NCBI GenBank assembly: GCA_934234185.1
Contig: CAKQHO010000124.1
Coordinates: 1-9,719 of the forward strand
Reading direction: 5' to 3'
Length of the DNA stretch: 9,719 bases
Origin: an uncultured Psychrobacillus sp.
GTDB taxonomy: Bacteria; Bacillota; Bacilli; Bacillales_A; Planococcaceae
Shown: one piece after another, positions 1 to 5,930 of the stretch
Numbering within the stretch: the first letter of the stretch is position 1
Layout of the letters: every line of letters starts with the position of its first letter
The notes under the pieces: generated by a model
Database searches by the model: none
What the model saw: only the letters and a program-made list of their open reading frames with translations
What the model was told of the DNA's origin: nothing
Program-made: the position numbers and the translations under genes

Positions 1-1305
1 ACAGAAAGGAATATAAGTTAAAGTTGGAACTCCTAAGGCAGTTGCAGTGAAGACTCCGCTTGCTGTCCAAGGTAGTAATGCGCAGCCTTGAGTTGCACAA
101 TCTTCCATAATTCTCGAAAGGTTTTCTGGCTTCAAATTATACTTATCGAATAATGGTCTCATAAATGTCCCAGTCATTACACCAGCAAAAGAGAAAGTAC
201 CTCCTAATGCCAGAGTGAAATAGGACATAACCATTGTGACAAATACTAAGATTCCTCTATTTTTAATAGCCCCAACTATAGAGTTAATAATAGTTACTAA
301 GACTCCGGAGGCATTTAATAGTCCTCCTAAACCTAATGCAAATAAGAAAATAGCTACCATAGGCAACATGCTGACCAATCCGCCTCTTTGCAGAAGTGTA
401 TCGACAGTTTCAATTCCAGATTCTACATAAAAACCATCGTATATAATGGTAAATATAGAAGTCAAAGATACTCCCTGATATAAAACTGCTACTATTGCTC
501 CGACAATCCCCCCAATAAAGACAGAAGGAATGGCAGGTTTTTTAGTAATCAAAAGTGCAAAAAGGATTAAAGCAGGAAAAAAAGCAAAGAAACCAAGATG
601 AAAGTTATTAAATAAATAATTGGTTAAAAGCGTTACTTCCTCGGAACTTACACTAGCTACATTTATATTTAGACCGATAACCGTAAAAATGATGGCAGTT
701 ACTATATAAGCGGGAACGGTTGTCCAGAGCATATGCTTTACATGTGTAAAAACATCAATCCCTACTACTGCGGCTGCTAGGTTAGTTGTATCCGAAAGTG
801 GAGATAGCTTGTCTCCGAAATATGCTCCACTTACTATTGCTCCTGCCGTCATTGCAACTGGAACTCCAAGACTTAGACCGACTCCAATCATAGCTATTCC
901 AGCAGTCCCAAGAGTTGCCCAAGAAGACCCAGTTGCCATGGAAACAACAGAGCAAAATAACAAAGTAGTTACTAAGAAAAATTGGGGAGAAATTGATTGG
1001 ATACCGTAGTAAATTAAGGCTGGAACAGTTCCGGCTGCCATCCATGATCCTATTAAAATTCCCACGGTAATTAAAATAAGAGAAGGCTGAAGAGCTTTTA
1101 GCATGGAGGTAAACATAGTCTTTTCAATTTCCTGATATGTAAAACCTAGACGAATCATAAAGGGGATAAGGCTCATAATTGCTATTAAGAGCATTATTTG
1201 GATGGACGCTTTAAAAGCGATTAATCCAGTGGCTATAATGGCAACCATTAAGAAAAGGATGAAGAGGGAATAAGATAGAGATGGTTTTTTTAATTCTTTT
1301 TTCAT
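1..1305 (-). CDS. nhaC: NhaC-family Na+/H+ antiporter (C-terminus cut by window edge)
   Basis: A polytopic inner-membrane protein that should exchange Na+ for H+ (or, as in the MleN branch of the same family, couple Na+/H+ to malate/lactate exchange). The 435 codons visible run without a stop to base 1. Family members are about 450-480 residues, so only a short C-terminal piece is missing. The start is the ATG read from 1305, with GAGGAGTG about seven bases upstream. Many hydrophobic segments alternate with short polar loops. Family-typical motifs are GSSWATLGTAGIA (residues 126-138) and GDKLSPLSDTTNLA (164-177), the conserved ion-site region. Later glycine-rich stretches GLGGLLNASG and ALGGTFSFAG match the second half of the family fold. 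It is transcribed divergently from the lipoprotein gene. The family assignment is firm; the exact substrate (Na+/H+ versus malate-lactate) cannot be settled from sequence. Confidence 0.9.
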   Translation of the reverse strand, partial: MKKELKKPSLSYSLFILFLMVAIIATGLIAFKASIQIMLLIAIMSLIPFMIRLGFTYQEIEKTMFTSMLKALQPSLILITVGILIGSWMAAGTVPALIYYGIQSISPQFFLVTTLLFCSVVSMATGSSWATLGTAGIAMIGVGLSLGVPVAMTAGAIVSGAYFGDKLSPLSDTTNLAAAVVGIDVFTHVKHMLWTTVPAYIVTAIIFTVIGLNINVASVSSEEVTLLTNYLFNNFHLGFFAFFPALILFALLITKKPAIPSVFIGGIVGAIVAVLYQGVSLTSIFTIIYDGFYVESGIETVDTLLQRGGLVSMLPMVAIFLFALGLGGLLNASGVLVTIINSIVGAIKNRGILVFVTMVMSYFTLALGGTFSFAGVMTGTFMRPLFDKYNLKPENLSRIMEDCATQGCALLPWTASGVFTATALGVPTLTYIPFC

Positions 1306-1360
1306 GCAATCACTCCTCTATATGTATTTGGGGCAGGGATTGGTTATAAAATAATACCCT

Positions 1361-1389
1361 AATATAGAAGAAAAAAACTTAATTGTTTA
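1361..1389 (-). promoter_or_regulatory. Candidate sigma-A promoter of the nhaC-type gene
   Basis: Reading the minus strand, TAAACA (1389-1384, four of six matches to TTGACA) is followed after exactly 17 bases by TATATT (1366-1361). It lies about 56 bases upstream of the antiporter start. This is a consensus match only, in an AT-rich gap where chance matches are common. Confidence 0.3.
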
Positions 1390-1395
1390 AATTTA

Positions 1396-1425
1396 TTGAA
1401 AGTAATAATTGAATGTAACTATTTT
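1396..1425 (+). promoter_or_regulatory. Candidate sigma-A promoter of the lipoprotein gene
   Basis: TTGAAA (1396-1401) is separated by 18 bases from TATTTT (1420-1425), about 40 bases before the lipoprotein start. It lies next to, and diverges from, the candidate antiporter promoter, as expected for a divergent gene pair. This is a consensus match only. Confidence 0.33.
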
Positions 1426-1464
1426 TGAATTGAAGAGTCTAATTTTTAAAGAGGAGGGAGATCG

Positions 1465-1869
1465 ATGAGGAAATTATTTTTGTTGTTACTCTTCATTTTA
1501 TTGGCTGCCTGTGATAGTAACTCTCCTTTTTCCAATTTGAAAACCCAATCTCTTGAATCCTTTATAGTCGAAAAGGATTTATCTGATATTGATACTATTA
1601 TTATTCAACATGGGTCTGGAGAGGAGAAAATGATTCAAAGTCATGAGCAAATAGAGGAATTTCTTCTTCTTATCAAGGATGTAGTATATTCTCCTCAAGA
1701 AAATCAAGAGGGAGAGGTAGGATGGAGCTTTCGAATACGTTTATTAGAACAAAAGAAGGAATTTGACTTTCTAGTTAATCAGATTGACGATATTTATTAT
1801 GATACTAACCCAGATATTACTCACATAGTAAAAGAATACTTTACTAGTCTAGAAACGACAGAAAAATAA
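1465..1869 (+). CDS. Small secreted lipoprotein of unknown function
   Basis: A 134-residue protein with a short type II signal peptide: positive start (MRK), a run of leucines, and lipobox LAAC with the cysteine at residue 16. After processing it should be anchored by lipid to the outer face of the membrane. The mature part, about 119 residues, is acidic. Its sequence alternates beta-like stretches (IDTIIIQHGSG, GWSFRIRLLE, EFDFLV) with a helix around 60-71, a pattern seen in small Bacillus lipoproteins of about 130 residues such as YhfM. That resemblance is by architecture, not by a proven match. The ATG start is supported by GAGGAGGGAG ending four bases upstream. It stands alone, divergent from the antiporter gene, and no clear terminator follows. 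Lipoprotein status is secure; function is unknown. Confidence 0.85.
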   Translation: MRKLFLLLLFILLAACDSNSPFSNLKTQSLESFIVEKDLSDIDTIIIQHGSGEEKMIQSHEQIEEFLLLIKDVVYSPQENQEGEVGWSFRIRLLEQKKEFDFLVNQIDDIYYDTNPDITHIVKEYFTSLETTEK

Positions 1870-2502
1870 AACCACTGACTCTGACATCCATTATTCTTCA
1901 CATGTCCATTCATCTTTGTTACCATCCATTTTAGAACGATATGCTGGATATTTTAGGCAAATCCGTTTGGGTAACTTCTTTCTTAATTTCGTACAAATAA
2001 CCTCTTCACAAACAGGCAGAGCTTGAAGAAGCATCTCCTATCTGTTGCATAGTCCTCTACAAAGCTGTTTTTAGCACGATCTTTGGTTTTTTCCTATGAA
2101 GTTAGAGACCGTGTACGAAAGGTATACGCATGCTGCTTTGCCTATCTTTCTTCCAATAACATTTTTGAACACCCACACCATCAACACACATAGCTAGTTT
2201 CCTCGGTTAATAACATGCCATTGAAAAACATATAAAAAGATACATTAAATCTCACTAGATAAGTTCAAAATCACGAAAAAATTTTTGTGCTAAAAATTAA
2301 GAAGTAGGAATATTTTGTTATTTATAAACATATATAGAATAGATTTGTTTTTTTGCTATAGGAAGGAGATTTAAATAGACTAGCCCTAATTGGAAGTAAT
2401 AAAGCGTTGATGCATACCGTTGGAGGAGTGACCAATAGTTTACTAGTCCACAGTTTCGTCAATCAAGTAATTAAATAAATTATATATAAACAGGGGGATT
2501 TT
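1870..2502. other. Long non-coding gap, possibly holding decayed coding remnants
   Basis: About 630 bases lie between the lipoprotein and the YcdB-SLH gene with no convincing gene. The left part (about 1870-2220) has all six frames broken repeatedly; its longest piece is a 47-codon minus-strand frame (2034-1891) whose only ribosome-site-like GGAG sits two bases from its ATG. The right part (2221-2502) is very AT-rich and should hold the promoter and leader of the downstream gene. It also holds an imperfect palindrome at 2272-2289 (CACGAAAAAATTTTTGTG), a GGAAGGAG sequence at 2361-2368, and an open frame ending at 2478 that has no start codon near that GGAAGGAG. No transposase, tRNA or known RNA structure could be recognised. 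Confidence 0.5.
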
Positions 2503-4731
2503 GTGTTGAGAGCAAAGAAAATAGGGGTTTTATTAACAGTATCTGCGTTATCTATTGGACTTTTAGCAACACCCGCTAGTGCGACCTCTTCTATTTTAAG
2601 TCAATCAGAAAAAAAACTAATGGTAGCTGTGGTTGATTCTACATTTACAAAAGCAGATCTTATCAAAAAATTTCGTTCCTTGTTCCCGGAGTTTGCGTCT
2701 ATAAAAGACAGCGATTTTCAAATGAGCAGTGGAACGTATTACCCGGAGGATGGAATTAAGAGATATAGCTTATCATTTTATGAAACAATTGACGGAAAGC
2801 GTAATTATGGAAGTGTAAGTTTTTATGGGGATAAATTAGAAATTGAGAGCTTTTATTTCTCACCTCCTATAGATGCAGATTCTCTATTTCCGGCTAAGTA
2901 TTCAAAAGAAGAGGCACAAGATAAGGCAGTAGAATATGTAAAGAAAATGCTTAAAGGGACTAACTATCAGCTTAATGATGAGCAATACAATTATTATCCG
3001 ACTAGAATCTTAACCGAACCAATCTACTATTCGTTTTCATTTACTAAAACGGAGAATAATATCCCTATTTCGGACAGTCGCGTAGAAGTAAGTATAATGG
3101 GTAATGGAGAGATTACCAACTTTCATCGTTATCCGGTGAAGGAAGAAAAAAGTACCTACGATAATGTGAAAAGCATAAAAGATAAAAATAATATTTTAAA
3201 AGCCTGGAAGGAAAACTTATCCGTAGAGCTTCAATATAGCATCGATTACAATTATAGAACTGGAGATCAGCAGGTAAATTTAGTTTATCATCTTAACCCA
3301 AGCTTAGTTGGTACACATGCCTCCAATGGAAAATGGTTTGATGGAAACGAATTCTTAACGAAATATCCGAAGCCAGTAAAGCTAGAAAAATTAGTGGATA
3401 AGGCATTACCTTCAAAACAAAAGGGAATAACAGTGGAACAAGCGAAGAAGGTAGCGGAAAAACTATTAAAGCCAACCAGTGACAAACTGAGCTTAACGAT
3501 TCAATCTATTGATGAAATAGAGAACTATAATGGCATGGAAGTAATCAGTATTTCCTATTCATATAGCAATAAAAGCAGGAGTTTTGGATATGGTGGCTCC
3601 GTGGAAATAAATAAGGCAACTGGAGAGCTAGTAAACTTCTATAGCGCGATGCCTCAAGTGCTACAGGAATTAGGTGAAAAGGTTGAGGTGAAAAAACCAA
3701 TTACGGAGAAGGAGGCTTTGGCCAAAGCGAATGCATATTTAAAAGAATGGACCCCTTCTATTCTGCATAACTTTGCAAAGCCAGTTAATAGTCCTTATTT
3801 TGATGAATTTTCCGGGACGTATCAGTTTAGCTTCCCGAGAATGGTTAATGGTCTAAGGGTAGTAGGTGATCAAATTAACATAAGTATTTCTTCCGATGGA
3901 TCCCTAAACAACCTTAATGTGAATAACCAAAAAGTGGACAATTGGCCATCCGTGAAGCAAGCAATTTCTGCGAAAGAAGCAAAAGATATTTATACAAAAG
4001 CATTGGACTTAAAGCTTTCTTACGTAAAGCAATATAAGAAAGACAACAAACACTACGATTTATTATATACACCGCTTTATAATAACAGTAACAATAATAC
4101 TTTAAATGCTTTGACAGGGAAATGGATTAGCTACTATGGGGAAGAAAGCACGACAACAGTAAAGCATAGCTGGGCAGAGGAAGAATTAAATTACTTGATT
4201 AGTACAAATGCTATAGAGGTAAAGGATGCGAAGAACTTTAATGGAGACGCTCCTGTAACAAGAGGGGAAGCATTAAAAATCATGATTAATTCCCTATCTT
4301 ATATTTACGGAGGATATTACGGTGAAGAGAATCCAAATCAGGCATTTGAAAATATTAATTCCAAACACCCGCTTTATCAGGTGATTCAACGTGCCGTGGA
4401 AACAGGAATTATTACAGCTGATTCTAAAACGTTCGATGTGAATGCAAAGGTTACGAAAGAAGAGCTGGCTGCATGGTATATTAAGGCTTTAGGTCTTGAT
4501 GCTGCTGCAAAAAATAGCAAGATTTATAAAAATGAATACAGTGATGCAGCTAGCATAAAGCCAGAGTATGTAGGTTACGTAGCGCTTGCTGATTCTTTAG
4601 GCCTTTTAAAGGGAGAAAACGGTAAATTCAATCCGACAAAAGAAGTTAGCTATGCAGAAATTGCTGTTTCTACTATTAAATTGGCTCATGCCATCTCTCA
4701 AAAAAATAAGGGGTTAAATGTCTACTATTAG
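2503..4731 (+). CDS. Secreted YcdB/YcdC-domain protein with three C-terminal SLH repeats
   Basis: A 742-residue exported cell-surface protein. It begins with a Sec signal peptide (positive RAKK, hydrophobic core about 7-22, likely cleavage after ATPASA near residue 27). Two similar modules follow, about 31-290 and 309-548. Each has PepSY-like helix starts (YSKEEAQDKAVEYVKK near 133; ITVEQAKKVAEKLL near 309; ITEKEALAKANAYLKE near 400), a strand region ending in a GNGEI or SSDGSL turn, and a closing L(V/L)Y...GKW block. This matches the YcdB/YcdC architecture. Residues about 554-735 form three SLH repeats, which in the family bind pyruvylated secondary cell-wall polymer. Their TRAE-like motifs read VTRGE, VTKEE and VSYAE. 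Start choice: GTG at 2503 with GGGGG seven bases upstream; a TTG directly follows. The gene is monocistronic with its own terminator. PepSY-type domains are often linked to protease inhibition, but the actual role is unknown. Confidence 0.9.
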   Translation: MLRAKKIGVLLTVSALSIGLLATPASATSSILSQSEKKLMVAVVDSTFTKADLIKKFRSLFPEFASIKDSDFQMSSGTYYPEDGIKRYSLSFYETIDGKRNYGSVSFYGDKLEIESFYFSPPIDADSLFPAKYSKEEAQDKAVEYVKKMLKGTNYQLNDEQYNYYPTRILTEPIYYSFSFTKTENNIPISDSRVEVSIMGNGEITNFHRYPVKEEKSTYDNVKSIKDKNNILKAWKENLSVELQYSIDYNYRTGDQQVNLVYHLNPSLVGTHASNGKWFDGNEFLTKYPKPVKLEKLVDKALPSKQKGITVEQAKKVAEKLLKPTSDKLSLTIQSIDEIENYNGMEVISISYSYSNKSRSFGYGGSVEINKATGELVNFYSAMPQVLQELGEKVEVKKPITEKEALAKANAYLKEWTPSILHNFAKPVNSPYFDEFSGTYQFSFPRMVNGLRVVGDQINISISSDGSLNNLNVNNQKVDNWPSVKQAISAKEAKDIYTKALDLKLSYVKQYKKDNKHYDLLYTPLYNNSNNNTLNALTGKWISYYGEESTTTVKHSWAEEELNYLISTNAIEVKDAKNFNGDAPVTRGEALKIMINSLSYIYGGYYGEENPNQAFENINSKHPLYQVIQRAVETGIITADSKTFDVNAKVTKEELAAWYIKALGLDAAAKNSKIYKNEYSDAASIKPEYVGYVALADSLGLLKGENGKFNPTKEVSYAEIAVSTIKLAHAISQKNKGLNVYY

Positions 4732-4777
4732 AAGAATAGAGATTACAGTTTAAAATAAAATCCATCACATATAAAAG

Positions 4778-4815
4778 TGCCAAAACGTTTATTTAACATC
4801 GTTTTGGCATTTTTT
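4778..4815 (+). terminator. Intrinsic terminator after the YcdB-SLH gene
   Basis: A perfect 10-bp stem (TGCCAAAACG at 4778-4787 with CGTTTTGGCA at 4800-4809), a 12-base loop and a run of six T at 4810-4815, starting 46 bases after the stop codon. This is a textbook rho-independent terminator. It separates the surface-protein gene from the PTS cluster. Confidence 0.93.
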
Positions 4816-4955
4816 GTTTGGAAGGTGTTAGACCCGATGTCACTTTGTTCTATTTTGGTGCAAAATGTGTTTTTCTTATGTTCTTTCCTTCTTACCTAAG
4901 CAATATATATGACTAACGAAGTTATTTCCATGAAGTTTGAAGGGAGTTCTGTTTA
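4816..4955. promoter_or_regulatory. Leader of the PTS cluster; no clear operator
   Basis: The 140 bases between the upstream terminator and the IIA gene must hold the cluster's promoter. The best spacing match is TTGGTG (4855-4860), 16 bases, TATGTT (4877-4882), which is weak. I see no CcpA cre-like palindrome and no hairpin resembling a GlcT/LicT antiterminator target, so there is no visible sign of the sugar control common for PTS operons. AAGGGAG at 4940-4946 is the ribosome binding site of the first gene. Confidence 0.3.
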
Positions 4956-5435
4956 ATGTTAGGCAAACTTTTTAAAAGAAAATTGGAGATTATGGCCCCT
5001 GTAAATGGACAAATAATTCCATTGGAAGAAGTGCCGGATCCTACCTTTAATAAAAAAATGGTGGGAGAGGGAGTAGCAATTATGCCGACGGAAGGAAAGA
5101 TATATTCTCCTGTAGATGCCGAGGTAATCTACTTGCCAGAAACAAAGCATGCAATTGGACTTCGAACACAAGATGGTACTGAACTGCTCATTCATATTGG
5201 CTTAGAAACGGTAGCTCTAAAAGGAAATGGATTTCGTCACTTTGTGAAGCAAGGAATGGACGTAAAAGCTGGTCATATTTTAGTGGAAGTAGATTTGGAC
5301 TACGTGAGAGATAAGGCAAAAAGTCTTGTCACTCCTATCGTCATTACAAATAGTACTGTACGGGAAATTACTCCTAAGAAAGTGTCCAACTGTATAGCGG
5401 GGAAGACGGTCATTATGGTAGTTACCAAAAAATAA
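4956..5435 (+). CDS. crr: PTS glucose-type enzyme IIA (IIA-Glc family), stand-alone
   Basis: A 159-residue cytoplasmic phosphocarrier of the glucose IIA family. It receives phosphate from HPr on a histidine and passes it to a IIB domain; in many bacteria it also regulates other proteins. The whole fold is represented: MAPVNGQIIPLEEVPDP (13-29), VGEGVAIMPTEG (36-47), TKHAIGL (63-69) and ELLIHIGLETVALKGNGF (76-93). The two active-site histidines are H65 and H80, with the family's 15-residue spacing; H80 would carry the phosphate. The C-terminal TPIVITN block is also typical. Length is normal for a free IIA. ATG start with AAGGGAG nine bases upstream. It is the first gene of the cluster, and the next ATG begins two bases after its stop. 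No IIC partner is encoded nearby, so its transport target, if any, lies elsewhere. The symbol follows family usage only. Confidence 0.92.
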   Translation: MLGKLFKRKLEIMAPVNGQIIPLEEVPDPTFNKKMVGEGVAIMPTEGKIYSPVDAEVIYLPETKHAIGLRTQDGTELLIHIGLETVALKGNGFRHFVKQGMDVKAGHILVEVDLDYVRDKAKSLVTPIVITNSTVREITPKKVSNCIAGKTVIMVVTKK

Positions 5436-5437
5436 GG

Positions 5438-5632
5438 ATGAGTAAAGAGGAAAGAACTTCGGATGACTTAGATTTTGCCATCATTCATTCTATTAAAGGA
5501 TTAAGAATACTTATTTCCATTAACTTTCTTCCTGTATTTGTCGGACAAAGCGTAGTAGGGGCTACTAATATTCAAGTAATCGTTGGCACAAGTGTACAAT
5601 TTGTTGCTAATGAAATAGATAAGTTAAGGTAA
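5438..5632 (+). CDS. Small PTS IIB-like protein lacking the phosphorylated cysteine
   Basis: A 64-residue protein placed two bases after the IIA stop. The C-terminal half (GATNIQVIVGT at about 42-52, then VQFVANEIDKLR) resembles the end of glucose-type IIB domains, where a G-N-NxQxIFG(T/P) block is followed by a helix ending in a basic tail. The middle, DLDFAIIHSIKGLRILIS (about 10-27), aligns with the family's DACITRLR segment, but there is no cysteine anywhere in the protein, so it cannot carry phosphate as a normal IIB does. It is also slightly shorter than a full domain. No good ribosome binding site precedes the ATG (AAGG is almost adjacent), suggesting translation coupled to IIA. It is either a degenerate IIB or a non-catalytic partner of IIA. 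The IIB relationship is my alignment by eye and is moderately certain. Confidence 0.6.
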   Translation: MSKEERTSDDLDFAIIHSIKGLRILISINFLPVFVGQSVVGATNIQVIVGTSVQFVANEIDKLR

Positions 5633-5639
5633 TTACTTT

Positions 5640-5670
5640 GAGCTGTTTAATTCCAACCATTAAACAGCTC
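5640..5670 (+). terminator. Strong hairpin between the IIB-like and HPr genes
   Basis: A perfect 11-bp stem (GAGCTGTTTAA at 5640-5650 with TTAAACAGCTC at 5660-5670) with a nine-base loop, starting seven bases after the IIB-like stop. The downstream tract is TTCTCTATT, only moderately T-rich. It could therefore be a partial terminator that lowers expression of HPr and enzyme I, or an RNA processing or stability element, rather than a full stop. No separate promoter is evident in the 29 bases before the HPr start. Confidence 0.65.
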
Positions 5671-5699
5671 TTCTCTATTAAATAAAGGGGAGTGGTGTA

Positions 5700-5930
5700 A
5701 TGGACGAAACTTTTCATATTACAGCTACCGAGGGAATTCATGCCCGACCCGCAGCATTGCTTGTAAATGCTGCAACACAATTTACATTAGAGATAGATCT
5801 TTATTATCAGGGCCAGGAGGCTAATTTAAAGTCTCTTCTCTCGGTAATGACACTAGATGCAAAAGAGTCATTACTACAATTGGAAAAAGTGGTAATTGTG
5901 CAAGGTGTCGGTGAAATATGCGAGAAATAG
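5700..5930 (+). CDS. HPr-family phosphocarrier, C-terminally short
   Basis: A 76-residue cytoplasmic HPr, which takes phosphate from enzyme I on a histidine and gives it to IIA proteins. The GIHARPAALL motif places the active histidine at H14, with R16 and P17 as in the family. NLKSLLSVM places the regulatory serine (the HPr kinase site, Ser46 in Bacillus) at S45. Family members are 85-88 residues and end with a helix after a GxDE turn. Here the sequence reaches the corresponding GVGE at 69-72 and stops four residues later, so the final helix is missing. The last 13 bases overlap the start of enzyme I. The ATG is supported by AAAGGGGAG seven bases upstream. The family is certain; whether the shortened protein folds and works normally is not. 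It could be a paralogue of a full-length ptsH elsewhere. Confidence 0.88.
   Translation: MDETFHITATEGIHARPAALLVNAATQFTLEIDLYYQGQEANLKSLLSVMTLDAKESLLQLEKVVIVQGVGEICEK

Noticed and set aside
236..1045. Open frames of 64-87 codons overlapping the antiporter gene (236-430 plus, 809-1009 plus, 782-1045 minus)
   Set aside because: They lie in other frames of a clearly coding NhaC gene, have no ribosome binding sites of note and no protein-like motifs; they are shadows.
1891..2034. A 47-codon minus-strand frame starting MLLQALPVCEEV
   Set aside because: GGAG is only two bases before its ATG, no family is recognised and no neighbouring frame continues it; kept only as a possible remnant in the gap description.
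2272..2289. Imperfect palindrome CACGAAAAAATTTTTGTG as an operator
   Set aside because: It is mostly an A-run meeting a T-run in AT-rich DNA, with a central and one arm mismatch; chance is a sufficient explanation.
3288..3485. Two minus-strand frames of 60-65 codons inside the YcdB-SLH gene
   Set aside because: Antisense shadows of a long, convincing coding region; no start-site support.
4816..4955. A CcpA (cre) site or PTS antiterminator target before the IIA gene
   Set aside because: Searched by eye for a cre-like TGNAANCGNNNNCA palindrome and for a conserved hairpin; neither is present.
4959..5195. A 78-codon minus-strand frame opposite the IIA gene
   Set aside because: The plus strand encodes a full IIA with both active histidines; the antisense frame shows no motif.
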